Assembly: GCF_000427405.1 (NCBI RefSeq)
Contig: NZ_KE386491.1
Span: 3,476,790 to 3,540,789, forward strand
Direction of reading: 5' to 3'
Length of the DNA: 64,000 nt
Origin: Flectobacillus major DSM 103
GTDB lineage: Bacteria; Bacteroidota; Bacteroidia; Cytophagales; Spirosomataceae
Position numbers and translations under genes: made by a program. The notes under the pieces were generated by a model that ran no database searches, had not been told where the DNA came from, and saw only the letters and a program-made list of their open reading frames with translations. Within the stretch, counting starts at the first letter, position 1. Each line of letters begins with the position of its first letter. Of this stretch, positions 43,388 to 53,411 are shown one piece after another.

Positions 43388-44467
43388 ATGAAGATTCTGG
43401 ATTTATATATTCTCAAGAAGTTTCTGAAAACTTATGTTTTCGCTGTACTCATTATTGTAGCCATCATTGTAGTCATTGATTATACCGAAAAGGTAGATGA
43501 TTTTATCAATAAAAAAGCCCCAACTTCGGCTATTCTTTTCGACTATTACCTCAACTTTATTCCTTACTGGGCTAATTATATTAGTCCGTTAATGGTATTT
43601 ATTTCTACGGTATTTTTTACGGCCAACTTGGCGGCCCGTACCGAAATCATTGCTATTCTGAGTACTGGGGTAAGCTTTTTACGCCTGATGCGTCCTTACT
43701 TGATTGGTTCTACATTGGTGGCTATTATTACCTTTTTTATGGTAGCATGGATTATCCCGATTGCCAACAAAACCCGTATTACTTTTGAGCGGAAGTATGT
43801 AAAAGATACTTATTATTTCAGCGGTAGAGATGTTCATATCAAAATTGCTCCAGATGTGTATTCGTACATGGAAACCTACGACAACAACTCGAATGTTGGC
43901 TACCGATTTACCCTTGAAAAAATCAGCGACAACCAAATCAAAAGTAAATTATTGGCCGAGCGTATTACTTGGGACTCTACTCGTAGCAAATGGACAGTTC
44001 ATGATTATCGTATCAGAACATTTTTGCCCGATGGCAAAGAAACCCTCAGCTACGGTACAAAGATTGACACGACGATTAATTTATCGCCTAAAGATTTTGA
44101 TAGTAATTATCAGCTTCACGAAACCTTTACACTACCCGAGCTGAATCGCTATATTGACAAACTCAATTCGAGAGGGGCTGATGGCATAGAAATTTATATT
44201 GTTGAAAAATATATCCGCTTTGCCAATCCTTTTTCGATTATTATTCTTACCATGATTGGCTTGATTGTATCTGCCCGTAAATCGCGTGGTGGAGTCGGGT
44301 TTCAAATTGCCTTGGGCTTTATGTTGGCTTTTGTGTATATCATGTTTTTTATGATGAGTAAAGGCATGGCCGAGTCAGGAACAATGCCGCCACTACTGGC
44401 AGTTTGGCTTCCTAATATTATTTTTGGTGGTATTGGGGTTATCTTGTATTATACGATTCCGAGGTAA
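43388..44467 (+). CDS. LptF/LptG (YjgP/YjgQ)-family permease
   Basis: 359 aa. Three N-terminal helices (LDLYILKKFLKTYVFAVLIIVAIIVV, ...), a periplasmic beta-jellyroll-like region at ~130-260, and three C-terminal helices (ANPFSIIILTMIGLIVSARKSRGGVGFQIALGFMLAFVYIMFF). This layout matches the membrane subunits that, with LptB, extract lipopolysaccharide for transport to the outer membrane. Whether it is LptF or LptG cannot be decided; LptB is not in the window. Confidence 0.9.
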   Translation: MKILDLYILKKFLKTYVFAVLIIVAIIVVIDYTEKVDDFINKKAPTSAILFDYYLNFIPYWANYISPLMVFISTVFFTANLAARTEIIAILSTGVSFLRLMRPYLIGSTLVAIITFFMVAWIIPIANKTRITFERKYVKDTYYFSGRDVHIKIAPDVYSYMETYDNNSNVGYRFTLEKISDNQIKSKLLAERITWDSTRSKWTVHDYRIRTFLPDGKETLSYGTKIDTTINLSPKDFDSNYQLHETFTLPELNRYIDKLNSRGADGIEIYIVEKYIRFANPFSIIILTMIGLIVSARKSRGGVGFQIALGFMLAFVYIMFFMMSKGMAESGTMPPLLAVWLPNIIFGGIGVILYYTIPR

Positions 44468-44686
44468 AACGAGTGTCAGGTAGATATTTGTTTTGATACC
44501 CACAAGAGGTTTTCTAAAAAACGATATGGCATTTCGCCAGTATTTTTTATGGTATATTTTCCAAAACAGTGCTGCTGCACAGCCTTATAGCATATAAGCT
44601 GTTTAATCGTTTGTCACTGGCAAATGTATTCGCTAGCTGATACGAAGATACTTATTATAGAAACTAGCGTATTTTCAGAAAGCTTA

Positions 44687-44720
44687 AAAACCCTGATTCC
44701 GAGCAACGTATCGGGGTTTT
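44687..44720 (+). terminator. Terminator after the LptF/G-like gene
   Basis: AAAACCCTGAT pairs with ATCGGGGTTTT with one wobble, 220 bp after the stop. The rest of 44468-44765 holds nothing recognisable. Confidence 0.6.
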
Positions 44721-44765
44721 CATCAGCCTAACCAACAATAAGTTTAAACAGCTTCAATATTTATC

Positions 44766-45659
44766 ATGCAACGACCACTAAAAGACTACCTTCAGTTACA
44801 TTTCATTATCCTTATTTTAGGATTTACAGCCATATTAGGCACGCTTATTTCTATCCATTCTGTAAGTACCGTATTTTTCAGAACGTCGATTGCTACCATT
44901 GGCATTTATTTTTTTCTAAAAGCCCGCAAAGTCGATTTGAGTATTACCAGTACAGCCAAAGTCAAATTACTAGCAGTAGGATTTTTGATTTCGTTGCATT
45001 GGTTTTTGTTCTTTTTTGCTGCCAAAATTTCTACAGTAGCCATTTGTTTGGCGGGTTTTTCTACTGGTTCGTTATGGACAAGCTTTATCGAGCCATTTTG
45101 GTACAAAAGGAAAATTCGTATTTACGAGGTAATTCTTGGCTTGGTCGTTATAGGTGGATTGTATCTTATTTTTCTTTCCGAAGTCAACCATATTTGGGGC
45201 TTATTACTAGGAATGTTGGCGGCAATGCTTAGTGCCTTATTTTCGGTTATCAACTCAACCCTTACCCAGCGTTATCCATCTTCGCTAATTACTTTTTATG
45301 AAATGATGGGAGCAGCCATTACCTCTTTTGTTCCGTTGGTAATATTAGCACTCAACCACACCCTCAGCCTTGACATGATTATACCTCAAGGGTTAGACTG
45401 GCTATGGCTGGCTATTTTATCGTTGGTGTGTACGGTATACGCATTTACCGCAACAGTAGATTTATTATATAAATTTTCGGCATTTACCTTTAACCTTGCC
45501 CTCAACCTTGAGCCTATTTATGGAATAATATTTGCCTATTGTATTTTTGGCGAGAAAGAACAAATGACACAAGGATTTTATTGGGGTGCTACTATTATTT
45601 TGGCTTCTGTGTTGGTATATCCTTTGTTTAGTCGCCTCAGTCAGAAAAAGATAGCCTAA
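44766..45659 (+). CDS. EamA/DMT-family transporter
   Basis: 297 aa with about ten hydrophobic helices in two EamA repeats (residues ~8-140 and ~150-290), e.g. LHFIILILGFTAILGTLISIHSVSTVFFR and NLEPIYGIIFAYCIFGEKEQMTQGFYWGATIIL, the latter the conserved end-of-repeat motif. Family members export metabolites such as amino acids. Substrate unknown. Stand-alone gene. Confidence 0.9.
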   Translation: MQRPLKDYLQLHFIILILGFTAILGTLISIHSVSTVFFRTSIATIGIYFFLKARKVDLSITSTAKVKLLAVGFLISLHWFLFFFAAKISTVAICLAGFSTGSLWTSFIEPFWYKRKIRIYEVILGLVVIGGLYLIFLSEVNHIWGLLLGMLAAMLSALFSVINSTLTQRYPSSLITFYEMMGAAITSFVPLVILALNHTLSLDMIIPQGLDWLWLAILSLVCTVYAFTATVDLLYKFSAFTFNLALNLEPIYGIIFAYCIFGEKEQMTQGFYWGATIILASVLVYPLFSRLSQKKIA

Positions 45660-45876
45660 GTTTATAAATAGCCCAATCCTCAAATCATTTAGCATATTTA
45701 TTAAACGGCTAGCCATATAATATATTAAATAGGGTAAATTTGTTGCATATTTGGCATCTTGAATCCAGTCAGGATACATTCCTTTTTTTGTTCAATGGCA
45801 CTTGGACTCCTAGTTGTTTTTATCATTTGCCGTATTTTTTTGGTTTTAGCAATCTTATAAATATCGTTTATTTATT

Positions 45877-47274
45877 TTGAAACTCATACAAAGTAAAAGT
45901 TTTTCGCACTCTATCATTTGGGTCATTTTTTTGTTTACGGCTGTACCTATAGGTATCTTGGCCTTATACAATCATCCTTCAGTAGCCGACGACTATTGTT
46001 TTGCCTACATGACCCGTGATTATGGTTTTTGGGAAGGCCAAAAACTCTATTATGAAGGCTGGTCGGGACGGTATATTTCCAACATGCTTTTCCATGCAAC
46101 GCCCTTAGCATTTGGTTATTTTGGCTTTGTCAAAGTAATGCCCTTTCTTATTTTGGCACTTCTTTTTCATTCGTTGTATGTTCTTTTGGGAGAATTGATT
46201 CCTACGAGTCGGCAAAATAGGCTTTTACTAACCCTTGTCTTTCTTAGCTTATATATATCGCAGTCGGCGAGTGTTCTTGACAACTTTTTTTGGTACACTT
46301 CGGTTTTTATTTTTCCTATTTCCATTTGTTATTGGCTGTATCTTATGGCGGTACTTATCCGATATTATCAGCCACAGTACAAGCATTTACAATGGGGTAT
46401 CGGCAGCCTATGTGCTACTTTGGTATTTTTTATTGTAGGCTCCAATGAACTCATGATGCTATTTATTGTAGGTTTGTTGGCCAGTATTTGGGGGTATTGG
46501 CTAATATTTGAAAAGCGAATAGACAAACTTCTAACTATATTATTGATTATTGGAGCATTTTGTGCCTATTTCTTGGTAATCAAAGCACCCGGTAATCAAA
46601 TCCGCATGCAAGGGAGTGTCCTTGGCGGTAATATTGTAGAGTCGTTGACAGATGCCCTGAAATCGGTTATAAAAGATGGCATAAAATGGACATTCCTTTC
46701 GCCACTGATTCCGCTGAGTATTTTGTTTATAGCTTGGTATCAAAAATTTGTGCCTCCAAGCAAATCTTACTTATTCCGTGCCAATCCTATTATTACTTTG
46801 TTAGTCCTATTTGGGTTGTTACTGGTCATGTTCTTTTCGATACATTATGGCAATCGTGATGGCGTACCTGACAGGGTCAAAAACGCCATATTTGCATTCT
46901 TTCTTTTTGGCTGGTTTTATCATCTTTTAGCTTTGATGACCCAGTTTCCACGCTTTTTTGCTTGGCCACTCAATAGCCAACTTATTGGTTTTGGGCTTAT
47001 ACTTTGGAGTATTTTTTTCTGGTATAAAAGTAGTAATATTCAAACTATGTATACCGACATTGTGTCGGGAACAGCCAAAGGGTATAGCCAAGAAATGGAT
47101 GCCCGCTACCAGCTAATCCAAGCGACAAAGCGTGATACGGTGTATGTACAGCCTTTGAAAAATAGCCCAAAATCACTGTATTTTGATGAAATCAAAGACT
47201 CGCCCGACCACCTTTGGAACAAGTGCTATGCAACGTATTTTAATAAAAAGACTATTATTCTAAAAAATAAATAG
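45877..47274 (+). CDS. Polytopic membrane protein, DUF6056/glycosyltransferase-like
   Basis: 465 aa from a TTG start at 45877, chosen because the N-terminal charged residues precede helix 1 directly. About 11 to 12 hydrophobic helices; the first extracytoplasmic loop has VADDYCFAYMTRDYGFWEGQKLYYEGWSGRYISNM, with an acidic DD near residue 37 like GT-C-type membrane glycosyltransferases that use polyprenyl-phosphate sugars. Located 27 bp before a DPM1/GtrB-type GT2 gene, which makes such sugar donors, so the two probably modify a surface glycan together. Function inferred. Confidence 0.75.
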   Translation: MKLIQSKSFSHSIIWVIFLFTAVPIGILALYNHPSVADDYCFAYMTRDYGFWEGQKLYYEGWSGRYISNMLFHATPLAFGYFGFVKVMPFLILALLFHSLYVLLGELIPTSRQNRLLLTLVFLSLYISQSASVLDNFFWYTSVFIFPISICYWLYLMAVLIRYYQPQYKHLQWGIGSLCATLVFFIVGSNELMMLFIVGLLASIWGYWLIFEKRIDKLLTILLIIGAFCAYFLVIKAPGNQIRMQGSVLGGNIVESLTDALKSVIKDGIKWTFLSPLIPLSILFIAWYQKFVPPSKSYLFRANPIITLLVLFGLLLVMFFSIHYGNRDGVPDRVKNAIFAFFLFGWFYHLLALMTQFPRFFAWPLNSQLIGFGLILWSIFFWYKSSNIQTMYTDIVSGTAKGYSQEMDARYQLIQATKRDTVYVQPLKNSPKSLYFDEIKDSPDHLWNKCYATYFNKKTIILKNK

Positions 47275-47301
47275 ATTATAGCCCATATAAAGCTCTTATC
47301 A

Positions 47302-48264
47302 ATGCCTGAACAACACAATTTATTTATTTCAATCATTATTCCTTGTTTCAACGAGGAACAGGTTATTCGTCATACCTATCAACGAGTAACCCAAGCTATG
47401 AATAGCTTTACTCATGGAGGTTATGAATTGGTATTTATTAATGATGGTAGCCGAGACAGCACGTTGCTGATTTTGAAAGAACTTGCCCAAAACGATATAC
47501 ATGTAAAGATTCTGGGTTTTTCACGCAACTTTGGTCATCAGCCCGCTGTTACGGCAGGAATTCAGGCTTGTACTGGCGATGTTGCTATTATTATTGATGC
47601 CGATTTGCAAGACCCCCCTGAGCTTTTTCCTGCAATGGTACAAAAGCATATCGACGAAAAAGCCAATGTGGTATATGGTATGAGGGAAAAACGCAAAGGC
47701 GAAACATTCTTCAAGAAAATCACGGCTAGGGCTTTTTATAGAACTATCAATTTCTTGTCTGATACTCCCCTCCCTGTTGATACAGGTGATTTTAGGCTTA
47801 TCGACAAACATGTGATTGAGGCATTCAAAAGCCTTCCCGAAAAGAACAAATACATTAGAGGCTTAATTACTTGGGTTGGTTTTAAGCAAGTACCTATAAT
47901 GTATGTGCGAGAAGAGCGTTTTGCTGGCGAAACCAAATATCCACTTTCTAAAATGATAAAGTTTGCTTCTACAAGCTTACTATATTTTAGCAAAAAACCG
48001 CTCAAATTAGCTCTTGGCTTAGGCTCGCTTAGTATATTAGTGGGTATTTTATTGGCTATTTGGGTAATTTCAGGACTTATTTACCGCCCCAACACAATTG
48101 TACCGGGCTGGTCGTCGACGGTTATTGCGGTTATCTTTTTTGGAGGAGTTCAATTACTGACTATCGGTGTATTAGGAGAATATTTGGGCAATATGTTTGA
48201 AGAAATCAAAAATAGACCTGAGTATATTATTCATGAAAAAATCAATTTCACGAATTTGCCATAG
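47302..48264 (+). CDS. GT2 glycosyltransferase, polyprenyl-phosphate sugar synthase type
   Basis: 320 aa. Catalytic domain ~8-230: SIIIPCFNEEQVIRHTYQRV, FINDGSRDSTLLIL, the DxD region VAIIIDADLQDPPELFPAMV, and FAGETKYPLSKMIKFA before two C-terminal membrane helices (~232-255 and ~270-292). This is the DPM1/GtrB layout: transfer of a sugar from a nucleotide to undecaprenyl phosphate. Probably co-transcribed with the membrane protein before it. Confidence 0.92.
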   Translation: MPEQHNLFISIIIPCFNEEQVIRHTYQRVTQAMNSFTHGGYELVFINDGSRDSTLLILKELAQNDIHVKILGFSRNFGHQPAVTAGIQACTGDVAIIIDADLQDPPELFPAMVQKHIDEKANVVYGMREKRKGETFFKKITARAFYRTINFLSDTPLPVDTGDFRLIDKHVIEAFKSLPEKNKYIRGLITWVGFKQVPIMYVREERFAGETKYPLSKMIKFASTSLLYFSKKPLKLALGLGSLSILVGILLAIWVISGLIYRPNTIVPGWSSTVIAVIFFGGVQLLTIGVLGEYLGNMFEEIKNRPEYIIHEKINFTNLP

Positions 48265-48266
48265 GT

Positions 48267-48305
48267 TTTGTATTGAGTGTGGCGGCCTGTCACACTCAAT
48301 ACAAA
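48267..48305. terminator. Bidirectional terminator, GT2 / moxR
   Basis: TTTGTATTGAGTGTG (48267-48281) pairs perfectly with CACACTCAATACAAA (48291-48305), starting three bases after the GT2 stop codon, between convergent genes. Confidence 0.75.
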
Positions 48306-48311
48306 CTAACA

Positions 48312-49271
48312 TTAGCGACCAATAGCCACTCTTCTCAAAATTGTATCAATTACCTGCATAGTAGTAATACCATCAGCTTCGGCTTCGTAGTTGAGCATAA
48401 TACGGTGATTTAGCACATCTGGAGCAATTTCCTTGATATCTTCGGGCAATACATAGTCACGTTCGTCCAAATAAGCCAATACTTTTGAGGCCAAGTTCAG
48501 GTTGATAGTAGCCCTTGGCGATGCCCCAAACTGCACGTATCGGGCTTCGTCACGCAAACCATAATCACCGGGCTTTCGGGTCGCAAATATCAGTTCAATA
48601 ATATAGCGTTCGAGGGTTTCGGAAATGGTTATTTTGTTGATTTCATTTCGAATTTCGGCAATATCTTCCTTGGTCAAAATTACCTTGGGTTTATAATTAA
48701 AATTCATGTTGGACATTTTTTGCATTACCTCCAGCTCTTGCTCTTTGTTGAGATACCCCATAAATACTTTGAGCATAAAACGGTCTACCTGAGCCTCGGG
48801 TAATGGGAAAGTCCCTTCTTGTTCTACGGGGTTTTGAGTAGCCAAAACCAAGAAAGGTTTGTCCAAAATATAGCTTTCATCGCCAATCGTTACTTGCTTT
48901 TCCTGCATGGCCTCCAAAAGTGCCGACTGCACTTTGGCGGGGGCACGGTTGATTTCATCAGCAAGGATAATATTAGCAAAAATAGGCCCTTTCCTTACCT
49001 CAAAGTCATCTAACTTACGGTTATAAATCATAGTACCGATAAGGTCGGCAGGAAGTAAGTCGGGTGTAAATTGGATTCGATGAAAGTTTAAATCCAAAAT
49101 TTTGGCAAGGGTATTGATTGATAACGTTTTGGCAAGCCCGGGTACGCCTTCCAGCAAGACATGCCCTCCTGTGAATAGCCCAATAAGCAATCGGTTGGTC
49201 AAACGCTCATGACCAACTACGATTTTACCCATCTCTTCAAAAACTTGCTTTATTTTTGTCCGTGGAGTCAT
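48312..49271 (-). CDS. MoxR-family AAA+ ATPase
   Basis: 319 aa from the ATG at 49271 (an upstream ATG at 49307 is also in frame but gives an atypical N-terminus). Walker A LLEGVPGLAKT, Walker B ILADEINRAPAKVQSALLEAMQE, sensor FLVLATQNPVEQEGTFPLPEAQVDRF, and the AAA lid domain after ~230. MoxR ATPases act with DUF58 and VWA proteins as chaperones or activators; the DUF58 partner here is transcribed divergently, 233 bp away. Confidence 0.93.
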   Translation of the reverse strand: MTPRTKIKQVFEEMGKIVVGHERLTNRLLIGLFTGGHVLLEGVPGLAKTLSINTLAKILDLNFHRIQFTPDLLPADLIGTMIYNRKLDDFEVRKGPIFANIILADEINRAPAKVQSALLEAMQEKQVTIGDESYILDKPFLVLATQNPVEQEGTFPLPEAQVDRFMLKVFMGYLNKEQELEVMQKMSNMNFNYKPKVILTKEDIAEIRNEINKITISETLERYIIELIFATRKPGDYGLRDEARYVQFGASPRATINLNLASKVLAYLDERDYVLPEDIKEIAPDVLNHRIMLNYEAEADGITTMQVIDTILRRVAIGR

Positions 49272-49504
49272 TATTCTATAAATAGTTGAAATATTAAAAG
49301 AAAGCAAGATAGCTTTGCCAGATAAAAATACCCAAAGGGCATGCTTCTTGACAATTTTACGAAAAAAAAGGCAAACCGCAAATCCTTCCTTACTTTATAG
49401 CAAGCCCTAGCCCAACAACAATTCATGAAACAATCCTTGAATTTGTCATTTGAAAGTGCAAATTTGGTAGAAAGTAATTAGTTTGCAGTAAAAAAAATAA
49501 AAAA

Positions 49505-50836
49505 GTGAAAACCATAAAGTCTATCTACCTCGCACCACTGGTATATTACAGCCTTGTAATATTGATATTACTATTTATTTTGGCTTTTGTTTTTCCTTTT
49601 GTATTCAACTTCGCCTTGCTATTTACCAGTATTTTTGGCCTATTATTGGTTACAGATATTTTTATTTTATATGGCACTCCTAAGGGTATTTTTGCTCGCA
49701 GGGCCGTTCCCGAACGCCTTTCCAATGGCGATACCAATGCTATATCTATTTATTTAGAAAACCATTACGCTTTGGGTATGAGCCTTGAGGTTATTGATGA
49801 AATTCCTTTTCAGTTTCAAAAAAGAGACTTATTGTTTCTTACCCAATTAGCTTCTGAAACAACCCAGATTATACAATATACCCTTCGCCCTACCAAACGT
49901 GGCGAATATAGCTTTGGGGCGGTTAATATTTTTGTAAAAAGTCCGTTGGGATTACTCAAAAAACGTTATCAGTTTTCTCAGGAAAAAACAGTAGCTGTAT
50001 ATCCGTCTTTTCTACAAATGCGTGAATACGAACTAAAAGCCCTTTCTAACCGACTCACCGAAACAGGTATCAAAAAAATTAGAAGAATAGGACATAGCCA
50101 AGAATTTGAGCAAATTCGACAATACGTCCAAGGCGACGATATTCGTACTATAAACTGGCAAGCTACAGCCCGCCGTAGCGAACTTATGGTTAATACTTTT
50201 CAAGACGAAAAATCTCAGAATATTTATTGCCTAATCGACAAAGGAAGAGTTATGAAAATGCCTTTTGAGGGGTTGTCGCTATTGGATTATGCGATTAATT
50301 CGACTTTGGTATTGGCCAATATTGCTTTACAAAAGCAAGATAAAGCTGGCGTTATTACTTTCTCTAATAAAATCGACCAAACCCTTTTGGCCGACCGCAA
50401 AGCTGGGCAACTTGTCAAGATTTTGGATTTGCTCTACAAACAAAAAACACTATACAGCGAAACCGACTATGAGGCTGTTTATATTCATACCAAAAAATAC
50501 CTCAAACAGCGAAGTTTATTGATTTGTTATACCAATTTTGACACCTTATCGTCGATGAAACGTCAGCTTCCTTTTTTCCGAAAGTTGGCCAAAGAGCATT
50601 TGGTATTGGTTGTATTTTTTGAAAATACTAGCCTAAAAACTTTGTTACAAACTCAACCCACTACTACCGAAGAAATTTATCAAAAAACAATTGCAGAAAA
50701 GTATTTCTACGAAAAACAATTGATTGTAAAAGAGTTAGAGAAATTTGGGATTCAGGCACTCCTAACAACGCCTCAAAATCTTTCTATCAATACAATTAAT
50801 AAATACTTGATGTTAAAAGCCCGAGGTGCTATTTAG
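49505..50836 (+). CDS. DUF58 domain protein
   Basis: 443 aa with a GTG start. Two hydrophobic N-terminal helices (~10-55), then a beta domain, and the DUF58 signature EFEQIRQYVQGDDIRTINWQATARRSELMVNTFQDEKSQNIYCLIDKG near ~195-245, followed by a VWA-like fold (ALLDYAINSTLVLAN-type segment, KQDKAGVITFSNKIDQ). Partner of MoxR ATPases; molecular role poorly known. Confidence 0.9.
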   Translation: MKTIKSIYLAPLVYYSLVILILLFILAFVFPFVFNFALLFTSIFGLLLVTDIFILYGTPKGIFARRAVPERLSNGDTNAISIYLENHYALGMSLEVIDEIPFQFQKRDLLFLTQLASETTQIIQYTLRPTKRGEYSFGAVNIFVKSPLGLLKKRYQFSQEKTVAVYPSFLQMREYELKALSNRLTETGIKKIRRIGHSQEFEQIRQYVQGDDIRTINWQATARRSELMVNTFQDEKSQNIYCLIDKGRVMKMPFEGLSLLDYAINSTLVLANIALQKQDKAGVITFSNKIDQTLLADRKAGQLVKILDLLYKQKTLYSETDYEAVYIHTKKYLKQRSLLICYTNFDTLSSMKRQLPFFRKLAKEHLVLVVFFENTSLKTLLQTQPTTTEEIYQKTIAEKYFYEKQLIVKELEKFGIQALLTTPQNLSINTINKYLMLKARGAI

Positions 50837-51252
50837 CCTCAAATAATTTTGAAAGTTTAATTTCAGTAATTTACCGATAAGCTAATTATCACATTGAAGC
50901 TCAGGAGGCTAGTTAGCCATTTCTTTTCCTACGATATACCATGTATATCCTTCACTCATGGTATTCTGGAAGTTTACTACCGTAAAAACGCCCTTTTTTT
51001 TTGTTTTTTTTACCACTTACTAATCAGTCTTATCACGATTGCGTATATACTCATGAAAAGAATATATTTGTAATAGCAAACAACCAAATAGCATTGTCGT
51101 AACAAGTGCTTTTTATGAGGTTAATACCCCCCGATTTTCAAACAAATTATTCTATAAAAATATACTCGGTACATCCTTCAAATAATGATAAATTTTATAC
51201 TTAGTTAAAAGTGTATAAACGATAATTGTTTACGATACACCCTACTTTGGGT
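50837..51252. other. Intergenic region before the LuxR remnant
   Basis: AT-rich sequence with no open frame of note. Degraded material is likely, as the following segment is a gene remnant. Confidence 0.35.
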
Positions 51253-51463
51253 TTGAATGAACGATTGATAGCAAGACTGGGGATGCACCTTTATGGTATT
51301 ACTGAAGCACAAACTGACATAAAAACACACAGTCAGCTTTTTGTTACTGAACCCAAGACAATACAAACTCCTGATTAAGGGTATGACCGACAAACAGATT
51401 ACTGCTAGGCTTGTATTGGCTTATAAAATGGCATCAGATCATAAGAAAAGTATTGTGGGCTAG
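51253..51463 (+). pseudogene. Decayed LuxR-type HTH regulator gene
   Basis: Frame 51323-51463 translates to a clear LuxR-type helix-turn-helix: LLLNPRQYKLLIKGMTDKQ followed by ITARLVLAYKMASDHKKSIV and a stop. It has no start codon and is preceded by an in-frame TAA (51320-51322). The frame from 51253 gives LNERLIARLGMHLYGITEAQ and ends at 51379, and could be the upstream part after a frameshift. The upstream receiver or sensor domain is missing. Confidence 0.6.
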
Positions 51464-51696
51464 CGTACAAACGGGTATCTCGATTATTTATTTTTATAAA
51501 TTCTACTCCTCAAAATACCGCAAATATGGTATTTCCTCGACCCCTAAGTTTGTAAGGAATAATCCATAAAATACCATTCAAAGATTTTGCCTTGATTATT
51601 TTCTCTTATATCGAAAACGTACTATTGGTCTGTATCGAAAAAAGTTATTTGGTTTCTGACACGATTTTGCTTTATAAAACTCTATCCAATACAAGA

Positions 51697-52050
51697 ATGA
51701 ACTTACAATTCACACTACAACACGAACCTATATTGGGAAAAAACAGAATCCCAATCCGTCAGATTGTTTTACTGGAAGGTGATATTAATTACACCTACTG
51801 CTACTTGGGAAATGGACGCAAACTAGTATTTTCTACCACCCTCAAACATTTTGAATCCTTACTTTGTCCTTATGGTTTTTTAAGAATACACCGAGCCTAT
51901 ATCATCAATCCCCATTATTTACTTCATTGTGATATTGCTTTAAAATCAGTACACCTTGTCAATGGTATGACAGCTACTATTTCACGCAGAAAATGTAAGA
52001 TACTGTCAAGTTTTACCAAAAAAAAGGCCTCATTAATGAATAAACAATAA
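51697..52050 (+). CDS. LytTR-family DNA-binding protein (117 aa)
   Basis: From the ATG at 51697 the protein is essentially one LytTR domain: IPIRQIVLLEGDINYTYCYLGNGRKLVFSTTLKHFESLL, then GFLRIHRAYIINPHYLL and VHLVNGMTATISRRK. No receiver domain; the frame is open from 51592 but the extra residues are not domain-like. Stand-alone LytTR proteins bind DNA directly. Target unknown; it follows the decayed LuxR gene. Confidence 0.85.
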   Translation: MNLQFTLQHEPILGKNRIPIRQIVLLEGDINYTYCYLGNGRKLVFSTTLKHFESLLCPYGFLRIHRAYIINPHYLLHCDIALKSVHLVNGMTATISRRKCKILSSFTKKKASLMNKQ

Positions 52051-52059
52051 TGAGACCTT
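52024..52059. terminator. Terminator of the LytTR gene
   Basis: AAGGCCTCATTA (52024-52035) pairs with TAATGAGACCTT (52048-52059) with one mismatch; it overlaps the last codons of the gene and can serve glutamate dehydrogenase from the other side. Confidence 0.6.
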
Positions 52060-52136
52060 CTATTATCAAGCCAGTAAGTAGTTCTATACTTTATTAAATT
52101 CGTACAAAAGCGAGCCGAATGTAAACCCCATGTGGC

Positions 52137-53411
52137 TTAATATCCTCCTCTAAATTTGTAAGTATCAGCCACCTTTTTGATTGCTACAATATAAGCAGCA
52201 ATACGCATTGGTACATTGAACTGCTGAGAGGTCAAAAAGACTTTATCGAAAGCGTCCTTCATAATTCTGTCAGAACGGCGGTTGATTCTATCAAGATTCC
52301 ATTTATAGCCCATACGATTCTGTACCCACTCAAAATAAGATACAGTTACACCACCCGCATTAGCCAAAATATCGGGAACTACCAAGATACCCTTGTCATT
52401 GATAATATCATCGGCCGAGGCAGAAGTAGGGCCATTAGCTCCTTCTACAATCATTTTTGCCTGAATATAAGGTGCATTATCATGTGTAATCACATCTTCT
52501 TTGGCAGCAGGTACAAGTACGTCTACTTGTAGGGTTAATAAATCTTCGTTGGTAATTTTGCCAGCACCAGGGAAATTCTCTAAAGTACCTTTATTCAAAT
52601 CTCTGTATTTAATTGCCCCGTCGATATCAATACCATTTTCGTTGTAGTATGCCCCCGATATATCAGAAATAGCCACAACCTTAACCCCTCTTTCGTGCAG
52701 CAATACTGCCGCATGCGAGCCAACATTACCAAATCCCTGTACAGCCGCAGTAGCCTTATAAGGATTGATTTTCAGTTTGTCCATACCAGCCAAAGCCGAT
52801 ACCATAACACCACGGCCAGTAGCCTCAGTACGCCCCAGCGAACCACCCAACACCAATGGCTTTCCTGTCACTACGGCATTGACAGTCATACCTTTAGCCT
52901 TTGAGTATTCATCCATTAGCCATGCCATTTCACGAGGGCCTGTTCCCATATCAGGGGCAGGTATATCACGGTCGGGGCCAAAAACATCTAACATTGCTAC
53001 CGTATAGGCACGCATCAAACGCTCCATTTCGCCAGCCGACATCTCTCGTGGGTTACAAGCAATACCACCTTTTGCACCTCCATAAGGAATATCTACTACG
53101 GCACACTTCCAAGTCATCCAAGCAGCCAATGCACGTACCTCGTCAATATTTACGGCAGGGTCAAAACGTATACCCCCTTTGGCTGGCCCAAGGATATTTG
53201 AATGTATAACTCTGTGACCCTCAAATACTTTAATACGCCCATCATCCATTGTAATAGGTAAGCCAACCGTTACCTGACGAGCAGGTACTTTCAAGATATA
53301 ATACATTTCTTCAGAGATCCCAAGTAGCTCGACAGCCTTGTCAAATCTCTGCATCATCGACTCAAGTGGGTTCTCTTTGTCTTTAATTGGAGCAGGTTCT
53401 ATGTATGTCAT
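52137..53411 (-). CDS. gdhA: Glutamate dehydrogenase (Glu/Leu/Phe/Val family)
   Basis: 424 aa; oxidative deamination of glutamate to 2-oxoglutarate or the reverse. N-terminal substrate domain with GPAKGGIRFDPAVNIDEVRALAAWMTWKCAVVDIPYGGAKGGIACNPREMS (catalytic Lys) and the coenzyme domain with AAVQGFGNVGSHAAVLLHERGVKVVAISD. The length (~420) fits the hexameric small GDH. Acidic or polar residues after the nucleotide fold (ISDISG) suggest NAD preference, but this is inference. Confidence 0.93.
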   Translation of the reverse strand: MTYIEPAPIKDKENPLESMMQRFDKAVELLGISEEMYYILKVPARQVTVGLPITMDDGRIKVFEGHRVIHSNILGPAKGGIRFDPAVNIDEVRALAAWMTWKCAVVDIPYGGAKGGIACNPREMSAGEMERLMRAYTVAMLDVFGPDRDIPAPDMGTGPREMAWLMDEYSKAKGMTVNAVVTGKPLVLGGSLGRTEATGRGVMVSALAGMDKLKINPYKATAAVQGFGNVGSHAAVLLHERGVKVVAISDISGAYYNENGIDIDGAIKYRDLNKGTLENFPGAGKITNEDLLTLQVDVLVPAAKEDVITHDNAPYIQAKMIVEGANGPTSASADDIINDKGILVVPDILANAGGVTVSYFEWVQNRMGYKWNLDRINRRSDRIMKDAFDKVFLTSQQFNVPMRIAAYIVAIKKVADTYKFRGGY

